Of a stretch of DNA of 64,000 nt, positions 55,595-63,791 are shown piece after piece. Under the pieces are notes generated by a model. That model saw only the letters and a program-made list of their open reading frames with translations. It was not told the origin of the DNA and made no database searches. The DNA comes from Cyanobacteria bacterium SBLK (GTDB taxonomy: Bacteria; Cyanobacteriota; Cyanobacteriia; Cyanobacteriales; Spirulinaceae), in contig JAGHZQ010000046.1 of the NCBI GenBank assembly GCA_017746715.1, positions 1 through 64,000 of the forward strand, read 5' to 3'. Positions within the stretch are counted from its first letter, which is position 1, and each line of letters opens with the position of its first letter. The position numbers and the translations under genes are program-made.

Positions 55595-56383
55595 ATGTCC
55601 GTTCAATTGCTGCGCGAAGAACAACCTCAAAACTCAACCATAGAGGAAGAAATCCAGCTCCCTCCCACCGATTTACCCTACGACGACGGAGAACCCTTGG
55701 AAAGCAATCGCCATCGTATCGCTATGAACGTTCTGATCGACTCCATCCATCAAGTTTACCAAGAACGAGAAGACTATTTCGCAGGGGGTAATATGTTTAT
55801 CTATTACAGCAGCGAACAAGTCAGAAATCGAGACTTCCGGGGACCCGATTTTTTTGTAGTTTTAAATGTAGATGGAACGTTAGAGCGTCGCAGTTGGATG
55901 GTTTGGGAAGAACGAGGACGCTATCCCGATGTTATTGTCGAACTCATGTCAGCTTCTACAGCGAGCGAAGATACGGGTAATAAAAAGCGAATATACGAGC
56001 AAACTTTCAGAACTCAAGATTATTTTGTTTACGATCCCTTCGATCGCGAATCTTTGCAAGGTTGGCATTTAGAACGCAATCAACGTTACGAAGCGATCGC
56101 CCCCGATGAGCGAGGATGGTTGTGGTGCGAAAGTTTGGGTTTGTGGTTGGGAACGTGGGATGGTACGCTGACTCGAGAAAATGCTCCTTGGTTGCGCTTT
56201 TACGATCGCGACGGTAATCTAGTTCTACTCCCCGCAGAAATCGCTCAACAAGAACGAGAAATTGCTCAACAAGAGCGAGAAATTGCTCAACAAGAACGGG
56301 AAATCGCCCAACAAGAACGGGAAAGAGCCGATCGCCTCGCTCGTTTGCTACAAGAAAATGGTATCGATCCCGATCGGATGTAA
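55595..56383 (+). CDS. Uma2-family (DUF820) protein with EIAQQER repeats
   Basis: 262 residues from the ATG at 55595, preceded by GAGGG. The Uma2 core shows EDYFAGGNMFIYYSSEQVRN, RGPDFFVVLNVD, PDVIVELMSASTASEDTGNK and QDYFVYDPFDRESLQGWHLE, with the Asp/Glu residues of the presumed PD-(D/E)XK site. The C-terminus carries four copies of the seven-residue EIAQQER (56237-56326), extending the coiled coil before the shared end RADRLARLLQENGIDPDRM. Both Uma2 genes flank the ribbon-helix-helix locus. Confidence 0.87.
   Translation: MSVQLLREEQPQNSTIEEEIQLPPTDLPYDDGEPLESNRHRIAMNVLIDSIHQVYQEREDYFAGGNMFIYYSSEQVRNRDFRGPDFFVVLNVDGTLERRSWMVWEERGRYPDVIVELMSASTASEDTGNKKRIYEQTFRTQDYFVYDPFDRESLQGWHLERNQRYEAIAPDERGWLWCESLGLWLGTWDGTLTRENAPWLRFYDRDGNLVLLPAEIAQQEREIAQQEREIAQQEREIAQQERERADRLARLLQENGIDPDRM
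56237..56326. repeat. 21-bp tandem repeat encoding EIAQQER
   Basis: Four near-identical 21-bp units, the core reading CAACAAGAACGAGAAATTGC with single-base variants. Confidence 0.85.
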
Positions 56384-56717
56384 TCTTAAAAATGGGTGGA
56401 TTTCAAATTTGTAACTTAATGCTTTTCAATTTCTCAAACCAACAAACGAACTGGCTGGACAAGCGTAGCCTACGGGGGGGGTTTGGGGGCGTCGTAACCG
56501 CTCCCAATGGGGGGTCTGGGGGGCTAGCCCCCCAGAAAACTTACGGTTCCTAGCAAAAATTTATCAACATCCTAACGTTTTTAACAATTGTATTCTTTTA
56601 ACTCAAACCGACATTATTTGAGTTTTTCTCTACCAACATTATTTGAGTTTTTCTCTCTCCGATGAATAGTTTCTGCTGGGGGGGAAGAATCGCTTTCGGA
56701 AAAAAAGATAGGAAACA
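56384..56717. other. Gene-free spacer with G/C-rich palindrome
   Basis: CTGGGGGGCTAGCCCCCCAG (56516-56535) is a perfect 20-bp palindrome of a common cyanobacterial type, preceded by a G-rich tract (56473-56518). Two direct copies of ACATTATTTGAGTTTTTCTC stand at about 56611-56660, just upstream of the GH57 gene, and could be regulatory. Confidence 0.6.
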
Positions 56718-57899
56718 ATGACACAACAAATTTATCACGCTCTCGGATTGCATATGCACCAACCTCCGGGAAATTTAAAACTATTAATTGAGAGCGATCG
56801 CTTTGAAGCCGAACAAATTATGCGTTGTTACGAAAGAGCAGTTCGTTATGCCGATTTATTGCAAAATACGGCTTGTTTGCAAGTGGGTTTCTCTGGCATT
56901 CTTTTAGAGCAGTTTCTCGATCCGGAAATTGTCGAAAAATACGCGCCTTTTGTCGATATTCCCAATATGTGCGATCGCTATGGAAAAGCGAACAATATCG
57001 AACTCATTGGCATGGGATACTATCATCCCATTTTCCCCCTCATTCCCCAAAGAGATTGGCAAGAGCATTTAATTCGAGGAAAAGAGATTGTAGAGAAAGC
57101 ATTTGGACGTTCTCCGACGGGATTTTGGCCGCCAGAAATGGCATTCTGTATGGAAATGATTCCCGCTTTAGTTGAAGTGGGTTATACCTATGTTGTTGTT
57201 GATGGGGTACACATTCAACCCGAAAGCGGCATTCTCGATATTTATAAGCCGTATCAAGCAACTTATGAAGGCAAAACGATTACCATTATCCCCCGCGATC
57301 GCAATATTTCCAACGCCCAAGAAAGCGGCACCGATCCGGTTTGGTTCGATCGCGAAGTTCGCCAAAAAATTGCCCATTCTCCCGCACCGGATGCACCTCG
57401 TTTAGTCACCACTTGGTCCGATGGTGAAAATGGCGGTTGGTTTCGCCAGATGCACGAAGAATCGGGATTTTTCGGTCACTTTTTTGCACCGTTTATTGAA
57501 ACGATTCGCAATAATTCTACGCCATTGCGATCGCTCAAATTATCGGACTATTTACAAAAACATCCTCCCCAAGAGTCCGCATTTGTGCAAACAGGTGCTT
57601 GGAATGTCGGCAATACCTCCGGGTTCGATCTCAGTCAATGGGCGGGGTCTGAGGCTCAAAAACAAGCCGTAGAGACGATTGTTCGAGTCAGCGATCGCTA
57701 TTGGAAAATTGTAGATTCTCAAAACAATTTATCAGCCACGGATCGACAAATATTAACCGAAATCAGAGCGTTAACTTTAGAAGGAGAAACGAGTTGTTTT
57801 CTATTTTGGGGAGATGATTGGATTCCCCAATTATACGAGCGAACTCGTCCCGCAGAAGCATTACTCGATCGCCTTGAAAGCAATTTTATTGGTAATTAA
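56718..57899 (+). CDS. Glycoside hydrolase family 57 protein
   Basis: 393 residues. The N-terminal ALGLHMHQPPGNL is the usual GH57 first motif (HxHQP). Further GH57 segments are IELIGMGYYHPIFPLIP, TGFWPPEMAFCMEMIPALVE (with the region of the catalytic Glu) and the later WSDGENGG, which holds the second acidic position. Members act as alpha-amylases, branching enzymes or amylopullulanases. The exact activity is not readable. No signal peptide, so it acts in the cytoplasm, probably on glycogen. Confidence 0.9.
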   Translation: MTQQIYHALGLHMHQPPGNLKLLIESDRFEAEQIMRCYERAVRYADLLQNTACLQVGFSGILLEQFLDPEIVEKYAPFVDIPNMCDRYGKANNIELIGMGYYHPIFPLIPQRDWQEHLIRGKEIVEKAFGRSPTGFWPPEMAFCMEMIPALVEVGYTYVVVDGVHIQPESGILDIYKPYQATYEGKTITIIPRDRNISNAQESGTDPVWFDREVRQKIAHSPAPDAPRLVTTWSDGENGGWFRQMHEESGFFGHFFAPFIETIRNNSTPLRSLKLSDYLQKHPPQESAFVQTGAWNVGNTSGFDLSQWAGSEAQKQAVETIVRVSDRYWKIVDSQNNLSATDRQILTEIRALTLEGETSCFLFWGDDWIPQLYERTRPAEALLDRLESNFIGN

Positions 57900-57954
57900 A
57901 CTCAATAAAGCAGTAGTGGAACGAGCATCCCTGCCCGTGTATCATTGAAAAATA

Positions 57955-58131
57955 AGAGACTGTTCGTAAAGAAAATATTAAAGGAAAGTCGTAAGGTGTG
58001 TTAGCGGAATGGAATGGAGCGTAACGCACCCGAAGTCTAAAAGTCGGTGCGTTACGCTGTCGCTTTAGGGCAGCCATACCGGAGCTATACTGCACCTTAC
58101 TTGCTTAATTTTTAATTGATAAACAGTCTCT
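57955..58131. mobile_element. MITE-like element, copy B (177 bp)
   Basis: The element is in the opposite orientation to copy A at 40425-40602. Terminal inverted repeats are AGAGACTGTTCGTAAA on the left and AGAGACTGTTTATCAA on the right (complement). The interior hairpin arms AGCGTAACGCACC and GGTGCGTTACGCT are unchanged. TA bases at both outer edges hint at a TA target site. It lies in a spacer of 377 bp between the GH57 and ferredoxin genes. Confidence 0.8.
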
Positions 58132-58276
58132 AAGCACCATGCTCATTCCACTATTGAGAAGTTTTATCTTAATGAACTGAATTATAAATTTACAAATTTA
58201 AGACGCACCCGATCGCTCGTTACACCTCGGCACGATATCATGATTAAATGAAGTGATGCCCAATATAAAAACTGTC

Positions 58277-58591
58277 ATGGCAAATACTTATAGCGTCGAA
58301 ATTAATCACAACGGTACGACTCAAACGATCTCGGTTGCTGAAGACCAAAAAATCCTCGATGCTGCTTTAGCAGAGGGTATTGAACTCCCTTCTTCCTGTA
58401 CTGCGGGAGTTTGCACCACCTGTGCGGCTAAAATTTTAGAAGGTAAAGTCGAACAAGATGTGATGGGACTGTCTCCCGATCTGCAAGCGGAAGGATATGC
58501 GTTATTATGCTATGCTTATCCGCGATCGGATTTGAAATTAGAATCGAATAAAGAAGAAGAAGTCTACGATCGCCAGTTTAAATCAGCTTAG
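58277..58591 (+). CDS. Plant-type [2Fe-2S] ferredoxin
   Basis: 104 residues from the ATG at 58277 (MANTYSVEINHNGTTQTISV). The cluster ligands are in PSSCTAGVCTTCAAKILEGK and in YALLCYAYPRSDLKLES, giving the CX4CX2C...C pattern. It has an acidic C-terminal tail typical of photosynthetic-type ferredoxins, but the body differs from PetF and it is likely a minor isoform. An ATG eight codons upstream is possible. No Shine-Dalgarno is clear. Confidence 0.9.
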   Translation: MANTYSVEINHNGTTQTISVAEDQKILDAALAEGIELPSSCTAGVCTTCAAKILEGKVEQDVMGLSPDLQAEGYALLCYAYPRSDLKLESNKEEEVYDRQFKSA

Positions 58592-58639
58592 GTTAACGAA
58601 TTAGGCGATCGTCGAGTGGGAGATTACATCTCACTATTT

Positions 58640-58668
58640 TGAATTAATAATTTTGAATTTTGAATTGA
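58640..58668. repeat. AT-rich spacer repeat before DUF4079
   Basis: GAATTAATAATTTTGAATTT plus TGAATTGA, identical to 54281-54309. It ends at the GTG start of the next gene, leaving no ribosome-binding site. Confidence 0.8.
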
Positions 58669-59103
58669 GTGGATCTACCTTCTTTTCTGTGGCTGTGGAA
58701 AATCGCAGCATGGTCGATGGGACTCGCGATCGCGGCTTATTTTCTCTTAGCGATCGCGGGAATTTCTCTGCGCGTCTTGCGCTTGAAAAGGATGCCTTAT
58801 CCCCGAGGATTGCGAGAATTTCACCTCGCGATTGGGGGAATTCTCGTCTGTTTAGTCTTGCTTTTACTCTCGATTGGCATTATTGGCACATTAGGATATT
58901 ACGGCAATTTGGGACATTCTCCCCACTTAGTTGCAGGAATTTTAGTGGTTGTTTTAGTTTTAGTTTCTGCGGGTAGTGCCTTGACAATTGGGAAATGGGA
59001 TAAGGCGCGATCGCTTCATCTCCTCACCAATATCATACTATTTTTTGGCTTTCTTTTTGTTTCCTTTTCCGGTTGGACTATCGTGCAAAAATATTTACCC
59101 TAG
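58669..59103 (+). CDS. DUF4079 integral membrane protein
   Basis: 144 residues from a GTG (VDLPSFLWLWKIAAWSMGLA). Four hydrophobic helices lie at about 8-30, 52-74, 82-102 and 112-135. His residues at the start of helices (REFHLAIGG, GHSPHLVAG and RSLHLLTNI) suggest a heme- or metal-binding role, as proposed for cytochrome b561-like relatives. The family is restricted to cyanobacteria and plants as far as I recall. It is flanked by the same AT-rich repeat in inverted orientation. Confidence 0.8.
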   Translation: MDLPSFLWLWKIAAWSMGLAIAAYFLLAIAGISLRVLRLKRMPYPRGLREFHLAIGGILVCLVLLLLSIGIIGTLGYYGNLGHSPHLVAGILVVVLVLVSAGSALTIGKWDKARSLHLLTNIILFFGFLFVSFSGWTIVQKYLP

Positions 59104-59115
59104 TTGACCATTTTT

Positions 59116-59142
59116 GAATTCAAAATTCAAAATTATTAATTT
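59116..59142. repeat. Inverted copy of the AT-rich spacer repeat
   Basis: GAATTCAAAATTCAAAATTA plus TTAATTT is the complement of the 58640 and 54281 copies, lying just after the DUF4079 stop. Confidence 0.75.
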
Positions 59143-59181
59143 AAAAAATCTTGATTTGACAACCTAGATCGGGATAGCTCG

Positions 59182-59580
59182 TTAATTTCCCTCGAGGAAA
59201 TCATAAAGAATCTCATCGGGTTCATCTTCTATTTCCTCTTCAAAAGAACTATCAATAAGCGGTTGGGGAAAAGGTAATGGCGGTGTTGAATTTGTCTTGA
59301 ACTGCAGATCGGTTTTGGCAATCGCTTGCTGTTGCTGTAATAATGTTACCGTTGTATTCAACTGACTTAACATCTGTTTTAAAACGGCAACTTCCCCTTC
59401 TAAAGCCAGCAAGCGATCGCTAGAATTAACACTCGCTTCTCCCAAATATAGCGCGATCGCTTCGGAAACAATCTCTTCCGAGGATTTGTGGCGATCGGCA
59501 GCAATTTTTTCAATCTTCTGCTGCCAATTCGGGGAAATTTGACAAGTCAGCGTAACTTTTGGGTTAAAATGTTGCTTCAT
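59182..59580 (-). CDS. RHH-like / coiled-coil small protein next to a DNA methyltransferase
   Basis: 132 residues. The start MKQHFNPKVTLTCQISPNWQ and QKIEKIAADRHKSSEEIVSE resembles a ribbon-helix-helix module. A coiled coil follows (LLALEGEVAVLKQMLSQLNT), then a Pro-rich, acidic C-terminus. It begins 22 bp after the methyltransferase stop, so the two are probably co-expressed. It could be a regulator of that gene; I know no named family. Confidence 0.65.
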   Translation of the reverse strand: MKQHFNPKVTLTCQISPNWQQKIEKIAADRHKSSEEIVSEAIALYLGEASVNSSDRLLALEGEVAVLKQMLSQLNTTVTLLQQQQAIAKTDLQFKTNSTPPLPFPQPLIDSSFEEEIEDEPDEILYDFLEGN

Positions 59581-59602
59581 GGGATCTCTGGAAAATGAGG
59601 AA

Positions 59603-60526
59603 TCACTTTTCTTTCCATTCCTCGGGGATTTTTGCGACGCGTTCCCGACCCGTGGGAACGTGAATGGTTTTTCCCAAAGGTCTGACCTTTAGCGTACCAT
59701 CAAAATAAGCATAAGTGCGAGCGATCGCTTCATCCATATATTTTATTTCCCGTTCGCATCCCACCGCTTTGCGATCGTGTTTTAAAGCGGCAATAATCGA
59801 AGATCCGACTCCCATATAAGGATCGAACACCCAATCCCCTTCATTGGTCAAGGCGAGAATACAGCGTTCTACTAACTCGACTGGATACTGACAGGGATGA
59901 ATGGTTTTCTCGGGATGTTTGGCTTTAACATTGGGAATATCCCAAACTGCTTGTTCCCAATCTTGCCAAATAATTTCCCAATAATCCGAAGGGTTTTTAC
60001 CTTTTGGATTTCCCGATGGTTTGCCTTTATTAATTCCTTTGTAATAGCGTTTACCTGGATATTTTGAAGGAACCCTAACATTATCTAAATTAAAAGTATA
60101 ATCTTTACTTTTTGTCAACCACAAAATCGTTTCATAGCGTCCGGAAAATCGTTTTGAAGCATGCAAACCGTGTCCGAAGTGCCAAATAATCCGGTTACGC
60201 AGGTAAAAATCAAACCTCTTAAAAATATCATAATAAAAGATATCGAGAGGAAAGATTTCTCCTTTTTTGACAAAACTACCGACTTGCCAACAAATACTAC
60301 CATCATCTTTAAGAATGCGATGAAAATGGGAGATTGTTTCTTTTTGATGTTCCAAATATTCCGTGATTGCAGTTGAGTTTTCGTACTCTTTACCCAAATT
60401 ATAAGGTGGAGAAGTGACGATTAAAGAAATAGAAGAATCGGGTAAGGTCGGGAGAAACTGATTGACATCTCCGGGATATAAAACCAAATTTGCATCTGGT
60501 TTAAATTGGGTAGCAATTTTTGACAT
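59603..60526 (-). CDS. Site-specific DNA methyltransferase (N4-cytosine/N6-adenine type)
   Basis: 307 residues from the ATG at 60526. The catalytic motif IV is VTSPPYNLGKEYE (about residues 37-49). The SAM motif I, FDPYMGVGSSIIAAL, comes near the C-terminus, so the order is that of the beta class. TSPPY is typical of N4-cytosine enzymes but also occurs in N6-adenine ones. No restriction endonuclease gene is adjacent, so it is an orphan methylase. Its recognition site cannot be read here. Confidence 0.88.
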   Translation of the reverse strand: MSKIATQFKPDANLVLYPGDVNQFLPTLPDSSISLIVTSPPYNLGKEYENSTAITEYLEHQKETISHFHRILKDDGSICWQVGSFVKKGEIFPLDIFYYDIFKRFDFYLRNRIIWHFGHGLHASKRFSGRYETILWLTKSKDYTFNLDNVRVPSKYPGKRYYKGINKGKPSGNPKGKNPSDYWEIIWQDWEQAVWDIPNVKAKHPEKTIHPCQYPVELVERCILALTNEGDWVFDPYMGVGSSIIAALKHDRKAVGCEREIKYMDEAIARTYAYFDGTLKVRPLGKTIHVPTGRERVAKIPEEWKEK

Positions 60527-60697
60527 TGAATTAAAACGATTGGTTTGTTCCATCGCGAACGGTCAAACTTAAATTTGCGTTCTCATTGGACTGAGAATCT
60601 AGGGATTTGAGGAATTAACTGGATGAAAGAAATACTGAGAGAGGTCATGCTTAGATCTGGCACGGGTAAGATCTCCGTACTTTCACTTGTACCTTTT

Positions 60698-60731
60698 CTG
60701 TTTTAAGTATTCCTCTGTTATTTTAAAACAG
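60698..60731 (-). terminator. Hairpin after the alpha/beta hydrolase-like gene
   Basis: CTGTTTTAA (60698-60706) and TTAAAACAG (60723-60731) form a nine-base stem five bases after the stop of the minus-strand gene. Confidence 0.5.
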
Positions 60732-60735
60732 TTTG

Positions 60736-61269
60736 TCACTTGTTTGTGGAAAAAAGATCGTGGCGTTGCAAAAGATCCAATATAAACTCGGTAGCAGAAC
60801 ATCGTATTTTACCGTGTCTTGCGTTACTCCAACCGAGAGATGTCTGTGGCGATCGCCATAATTCGAGGTGATCGACCCCCGGATCCGCATAAAAACTCTC
60901 TTCTCCGGCTCCGAACAAGGCAGAACTCCAATGGGTAAAATAATCGTGACTGAGGCGGTAGATGGTAAAATCTCCTACTAGGGGTACGCCCCACCCATCC
61001 AGAGCGAGTAAAGCACTAACCGTCCCACCTTGATATTGCCATGCTGAAGCGGCAAAAATCGCCCCCACGACCCCCGCACTAAAGGCAATATTGAGAAGGG
61101 GGACGTTGCGATCGCAATATTGATTGAGAAAGTTTAAGACGGCAATTCCCGAATAAGGCGGGATGTGCGGAGGGAGCACGAGAAGGCGATCGCGGGATAA
61201 TCCTACGTTGTCAATAAAACTGTCAGTAAATTCCGGTGGGTGAATACCCGGACAGATAAAGATTTTCAT
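60736..61269 (-). CDS. Alpha/beta hydrolase-like protein
   Basis: 177 residues. The segment LNIAFSAGVVGAIFAASAWQ is placed like a nucleophile elbow with Ser in F-S-A-G, a variant of GxSxG. ALLALDGWGVPLVGDF would supply the Asp, and DPGVDHLELWRSP the His. The chain is short for the fold and lacks a cap domain. Conserved uncharacterised cyanobacterial proteins of this kind exist; the substrate is unknown. Confidence 0.65.
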   Translation of the reverse strand: MKIFICPGIHPPEFTDSFIDNVGLSRDRLLVLPPHIPPYSGIAVLNFLNQYCDRNVPLLNIAFSAGVVGAIFAASAWQYQGGTVSALLALDGWGVPLVGDFTIYRLSHDYFTHWSSALFGAGEESFYADPGVDHLELWRSPQTSLGWSNARHGKIRCSATEFILDLLQRHDLFSTNK

Positions 61270-61372
61270 CTAGTGAGAGAAAATAAAATTAAGTGATAAT
61301 GTTTGCAGATCGGGAGAAAATTACAGTTGCGATCGCGCTAAAATTAAAACGTTGGGACGTAATTTAACCAAA

Positions 61373-61690
61373 ATGACTGATTCATTGACAATTCCGGCGA
61401 TTGTTGAATCTATTGCCACCCTTTCAGAGGAAGAGCGATCGCAATTATTTGTACAATTATACGAACGCCATCTCCTGACTCCAATATCAAATGAGATGTT
61501 CAGAGAAAATGTCAGCTTTCAATCTACTGAATTGAAGCATGAAGAAGATGAGGAAATATTGGATATTGCTAACGATCCTCTCATAGGTTTATTTTCTACA
61601 GATCCGAATTTAGCAATAGAATCTGAAGATATTTTAGAACGAGAAATTACGATGCGATCGGGATGGACATGGAAAGAAGAACTTCAGTAG
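61373..61690 (+). CDS. Antitoxin of a PIN toxin-antitoxin pair
   Basis: 105 residues from the ATG at 61373 (MTDSLTIPAIVESIATLSEE). The N-terminal helix resembles the DNA-binding or dimerisation part of cyanobacterial antitoxins. The C-terminus REITMRSGWTWKEELQ is the usual acidic/aromatic toxin-binding end. The stop overlaps the start of the PIN gene by about 20 bp, a classical TA arrangement. The toxin is truncated, so the pair is probably inactive. Confidence 0.7.
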   Translation: MTDSLTIPAIVESIATLSEEERSQLFVQLYERHLLTPISNEMFRENVSFQSTELKHEEDEEILDIANDPLIGLFSTDPNLAIESEDILEREITMRSGWTWKEELQ

Positions 61691-61908
61691 CCGATACGGG
61701 TTTTGTCGTTGCTTTGCTCAATAGTTCCGATCCTCAATACAAAACTGTCGTTAAAATATATGCAAAACAGCGAGCAATCCTTTTACCTCAAACGGTTTTT
61801 GCTGAAGTTGCCTATTTAGTAAGTCGTAATGCAAGCACAAGTAAACTTATTGATTTTTTACGGAGACTCTCAGCGAGTCGCTTTCAGATCGCTAGATTGT
61901 TGGAGTAA
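61669..61908 (+). pseudogene. Truncated PIN-domain toxin
   Basis: The frame from the ATG at 61669 (MERRTSVADTGFVVALLNSS) starts like a complete PIN nuclease. The first catalytic Asp is in VADTGF, and QTVFAEVAYLVSRNASTSKL holds the conserved Glu. The protein then ends at TAA after 79 residues, just past SASRFQIARLL. PIN toxins normally reach about 130 residues, and the missing half carries the remaining active-site Asp residues (the DxxD end). No matching sequence continues in any frame downstream, so it is a deletion rather than a simple frameshift. Confidence 0.75.
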
Positions 61909-61959
61909 AAGATGCAAATCTGAAAATCAAAAATTGTAATTTTTTTTCCTTCAAAAACT

Positions 61960-62391
61960 CTATTGAGAACGAAATTCTCCGACAAAAGTTTCTTCTTTAT
62001 TGTAATCAAAACAGTGAAGTTCAATTAAACTCCAGTTCGCACCCTGCTTTACTCCTCTAAATATAATTCTTCCTTTTATTGGTATATTCGAGGCTAGTGT
62101 TAAAACAGTATCGCCATTACTAAACATAAAATTTTCGTCGTTAACAGTATTGCCTTGAGAGTCAACAAGTAAAGCCTCTAGTAAGGCTATTTGTCTTCTT
62201 TGTGGCTGTTCATTTTTAACTAAAAATTCACAGGTTAATTCTTCAGACGAAGTTCTCGAACAACTTTGTAGCTGAAATGCAAAACCATTTTCCCTAAATG
62301 CAGGAAGTGAAGACGGTACCGATTGAGCAATAATAGTTAAAACCTTTAGAGATCGGATCGGATGAAAATTTATATTTTTCCCAACTTGCAT
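61960..62391 (-). CDS. Hypothetical beta-sandwich-like protein
   Basis: 143 residues. The central part FAFQLQSCSRTSSEELTCEF and LVKNEQPQRRQIALLEALLV is followed by strand-like TVLTLASNIPIKGRIIFRGV and NWSLIELHCFDYNKEETFVG. Two Cys early in the domain could pair. It resembles secreted Ig-like beta-sandwich proteins of cyanobacteria, but the start shown has only a weak hydrophobic stretch (LKVLTIIAQSVPSSLPA) as a possible export signal. The start may be misplaced. The function is unknown. Confidence 0.55.
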   Translation of the reverse strand: MQVGKNINFHPIRSLKVLTIIAQSVPSSLPAFRENGFAFQLQSCSRTSSEELTCEFLVKNEQPQRRQIALLEALLVDSQGNTVNDENFMFSNGDTVLTLASNIPIKGRIIFRGVKQGANWSLIELHCFDYNKEETFVGEFRSQ

Positions 62392-62636
62392 ACTAGGAAA
62401 AAGTATTTATCCAGCCAAGAGAGTTACTCTGGAAATTAGCTTTAAATAGAACCAGTTACCAAACATAAGTGTTTTGATGTATTTGTTACACTCGCTAAGG
62501 ATAGCACACAACAGATTACCATTTAGCGCGATCTCCACAACTATTTGATATTTTTATCGTATCTTCAAATCTTGCAGGGCGATCGCGCTACGATACATTA
62601 TTATTGATATAGTAATGAGAATAGCTCATTCTCCCC

Positions 62637-63056
62637 ATGCCCGCTAAAGACACTTTTCACTATATCGTTCGCTCTGCTCTTGAAAAAGATGGTTGGCGCA
62701 TTACTCACGATCCCCTGTATATGCGGGTTAGCCCAACAATCGGATTATACCTCGATATCGGCGCAGAAAAACTTCTGGCCGCAGAACGAGAAGGACGTAA
62801 AATTGCTGTTGAAATCAAGAGTTTTCTTGGTCTCTCCAGTTTGAGTGAATTCCATCTTGCTCTCGGTCAGTTTCTCAACTACCGTTTAGCCTTAGAAGAA
62901 CTGGAAAGCGATCGCGAACTCTATCTTGCTGTCTCTGCTGATGCTTATCAAGAATTCTTCAGCGATCCTTTTATTCAAAAATCTATTGTTCGCTATCAAC
63001 TTAAGTTGCTTATTTTTCATTCTCAAAAGGAGGTTATTATTGAATGGAAAACCTAA
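62637..63056 (+). CDS. xisH: XisH-family protein
   Basis: 139 residues: MPAKDTFHYIVRSALEKDGW, then TIGLYLDIGAEKLLAAEREG and RKIAVEIKSFLGLSSLSEFH. XisH was first described as a controlling factor for excision of the fdxN element in Anabaena. The Asp ... E-x-K arrangement (LDIGAE, VEIKSF) fits a PD-(D/E)XK nuclease fold. The end overlaps xisI by 13 bp. No fdxN element or recombinase gene is nearby, as for most xisHI copies in cyanobacteria. Confidence 0.92.
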   Translation: MPAKDTFHYIVRSALEKDGWRITHDPLYMRVSPTIGLYLDIGAEKLLAAEREGRKIAVEIKSFLGLSSLSEFHLALGQFLNYRLALEELESDRELYLAVSADAYQEFFSDPFIQKSIVRYQLKLLIFHSQKEVIIEWKT

Positions 63057-63385
63057 ATTACTCCGGTGCAATTAAGCAAATTTTTCTCGAACATCTCCAA
63101 TATGCCCAACAAGATAAGACCGTAGAAACTCAAGTTATTTTTGATGACGATCGCGGCCGCTATTTACTACTGAATGTAGGATGGCAAGACGAACAACGAA
63201 TCTATGGCTGTCCCATTCATGTAGAAATTAAAGATGAGGAAATTTGGATTCAGCGAGATTTTACCGAACCCGGTATTACTAGAGAATTAATTGCACTTGG
63301 TGTTCCTCAAAATAAGATCGTTCCTGCTTATCGATCGCCCTTTGTGCGACAATTAATCAATTCTACTGTTGCCGAAGTAAGTTAG
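63044..63385 (+). CDS. xisI: XisI-family protein
   Basis: 113 residues with the family segments YLLLNVGWQDEQRIYGCPIH, VEIKDEEIWIQRDFTEPGIT and ELIALGVPQNKIVPAYRSPF. It overlaps xisH by 13 bp and is presumably its partner protein. The function in the absence of an fdxN element is unknown; a toxin-antitoxin-like or defence role has not been shown. Confidence 0.92.
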   Translation: MENLNYSGAIKQIFLEHLQYAQQDKTVETQVIFDDDRGRYLLLNVGWQDEQRIYGCPIHVEIKDEEIWIQRDFTEPGITRELIALGVPQNKIVPAYRSPFVRQLINSTVAEVS

Positions 63386-63405
63386 AGAAAAATGAGGAGA
63401 ATCAA

Positions 63406-63780
63406 ATGTTAGATATTGCCTTTTATTCCGATCGCACCGGACAGCCTTGTTATATTTCCGTTGCCAAAGATTTTCTGTTATGGTTGGCAAAATCCGACTT
63501 TATCGAGATTGGATCCGACCAAATCACAGAGATAGAAATTGATGGCGAATCCGCACAATTACCCTTAGTCAAATTAGGTCAAGGAAAAATTAGCAATCGC
63601 CAAAGATTTAGAGATTTCTTTTTGGAAACCATTCGCCAAGAAAGCGATCGCGTTTTAACTTGCTCGGGAGACTCTCCCAGTAAAGAAGAATATCAAACCG
63701 TGACCTATCGCCTCAAAAAACTACTCGAAATTCTCCGATGTATTGAAGATGAAAATTATCTCTATCTTCAACGAATTTAG
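63406..63780 (+). CDS. Hypothetical third gene of the xisHI cluster
   Basis: 124 residues beginning MLDIAFYSDRTGQPCYISVA with GAGGAG ahead of the ATG, and 20 bp after the xisI stop, so it is probably in the same operon. The middle LIKLGQGKISNRQRF-like stretch (PLVKLGQGKISNRQRFRDFF) and the helical C-terminus (TVTYRLKKLLEILRCIEDEN) are soluble and charged. I recognise no family. Confidence 0.65.
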   Translation: MLDIAFYSDRTGQPCYISVAKDFLLWLAKSDFIEIGSDQITEIEIDGESAQLPLVKLGQGKISNRQRFRDFFLETIRQESDRVLTCSGDSPSKEEYQTVTYRLKKLLEILRCIEDENYLYLQRI

Positions 63781-63791
63781 AAATCGATCGC

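Noticed and set aside
60554..60735. Spacer searched for a tRNA or small RNA
   Set aside because: Only a simple hairpin next to the hydrolase stop is present; no cloverleaf or T-loop sequence was found.
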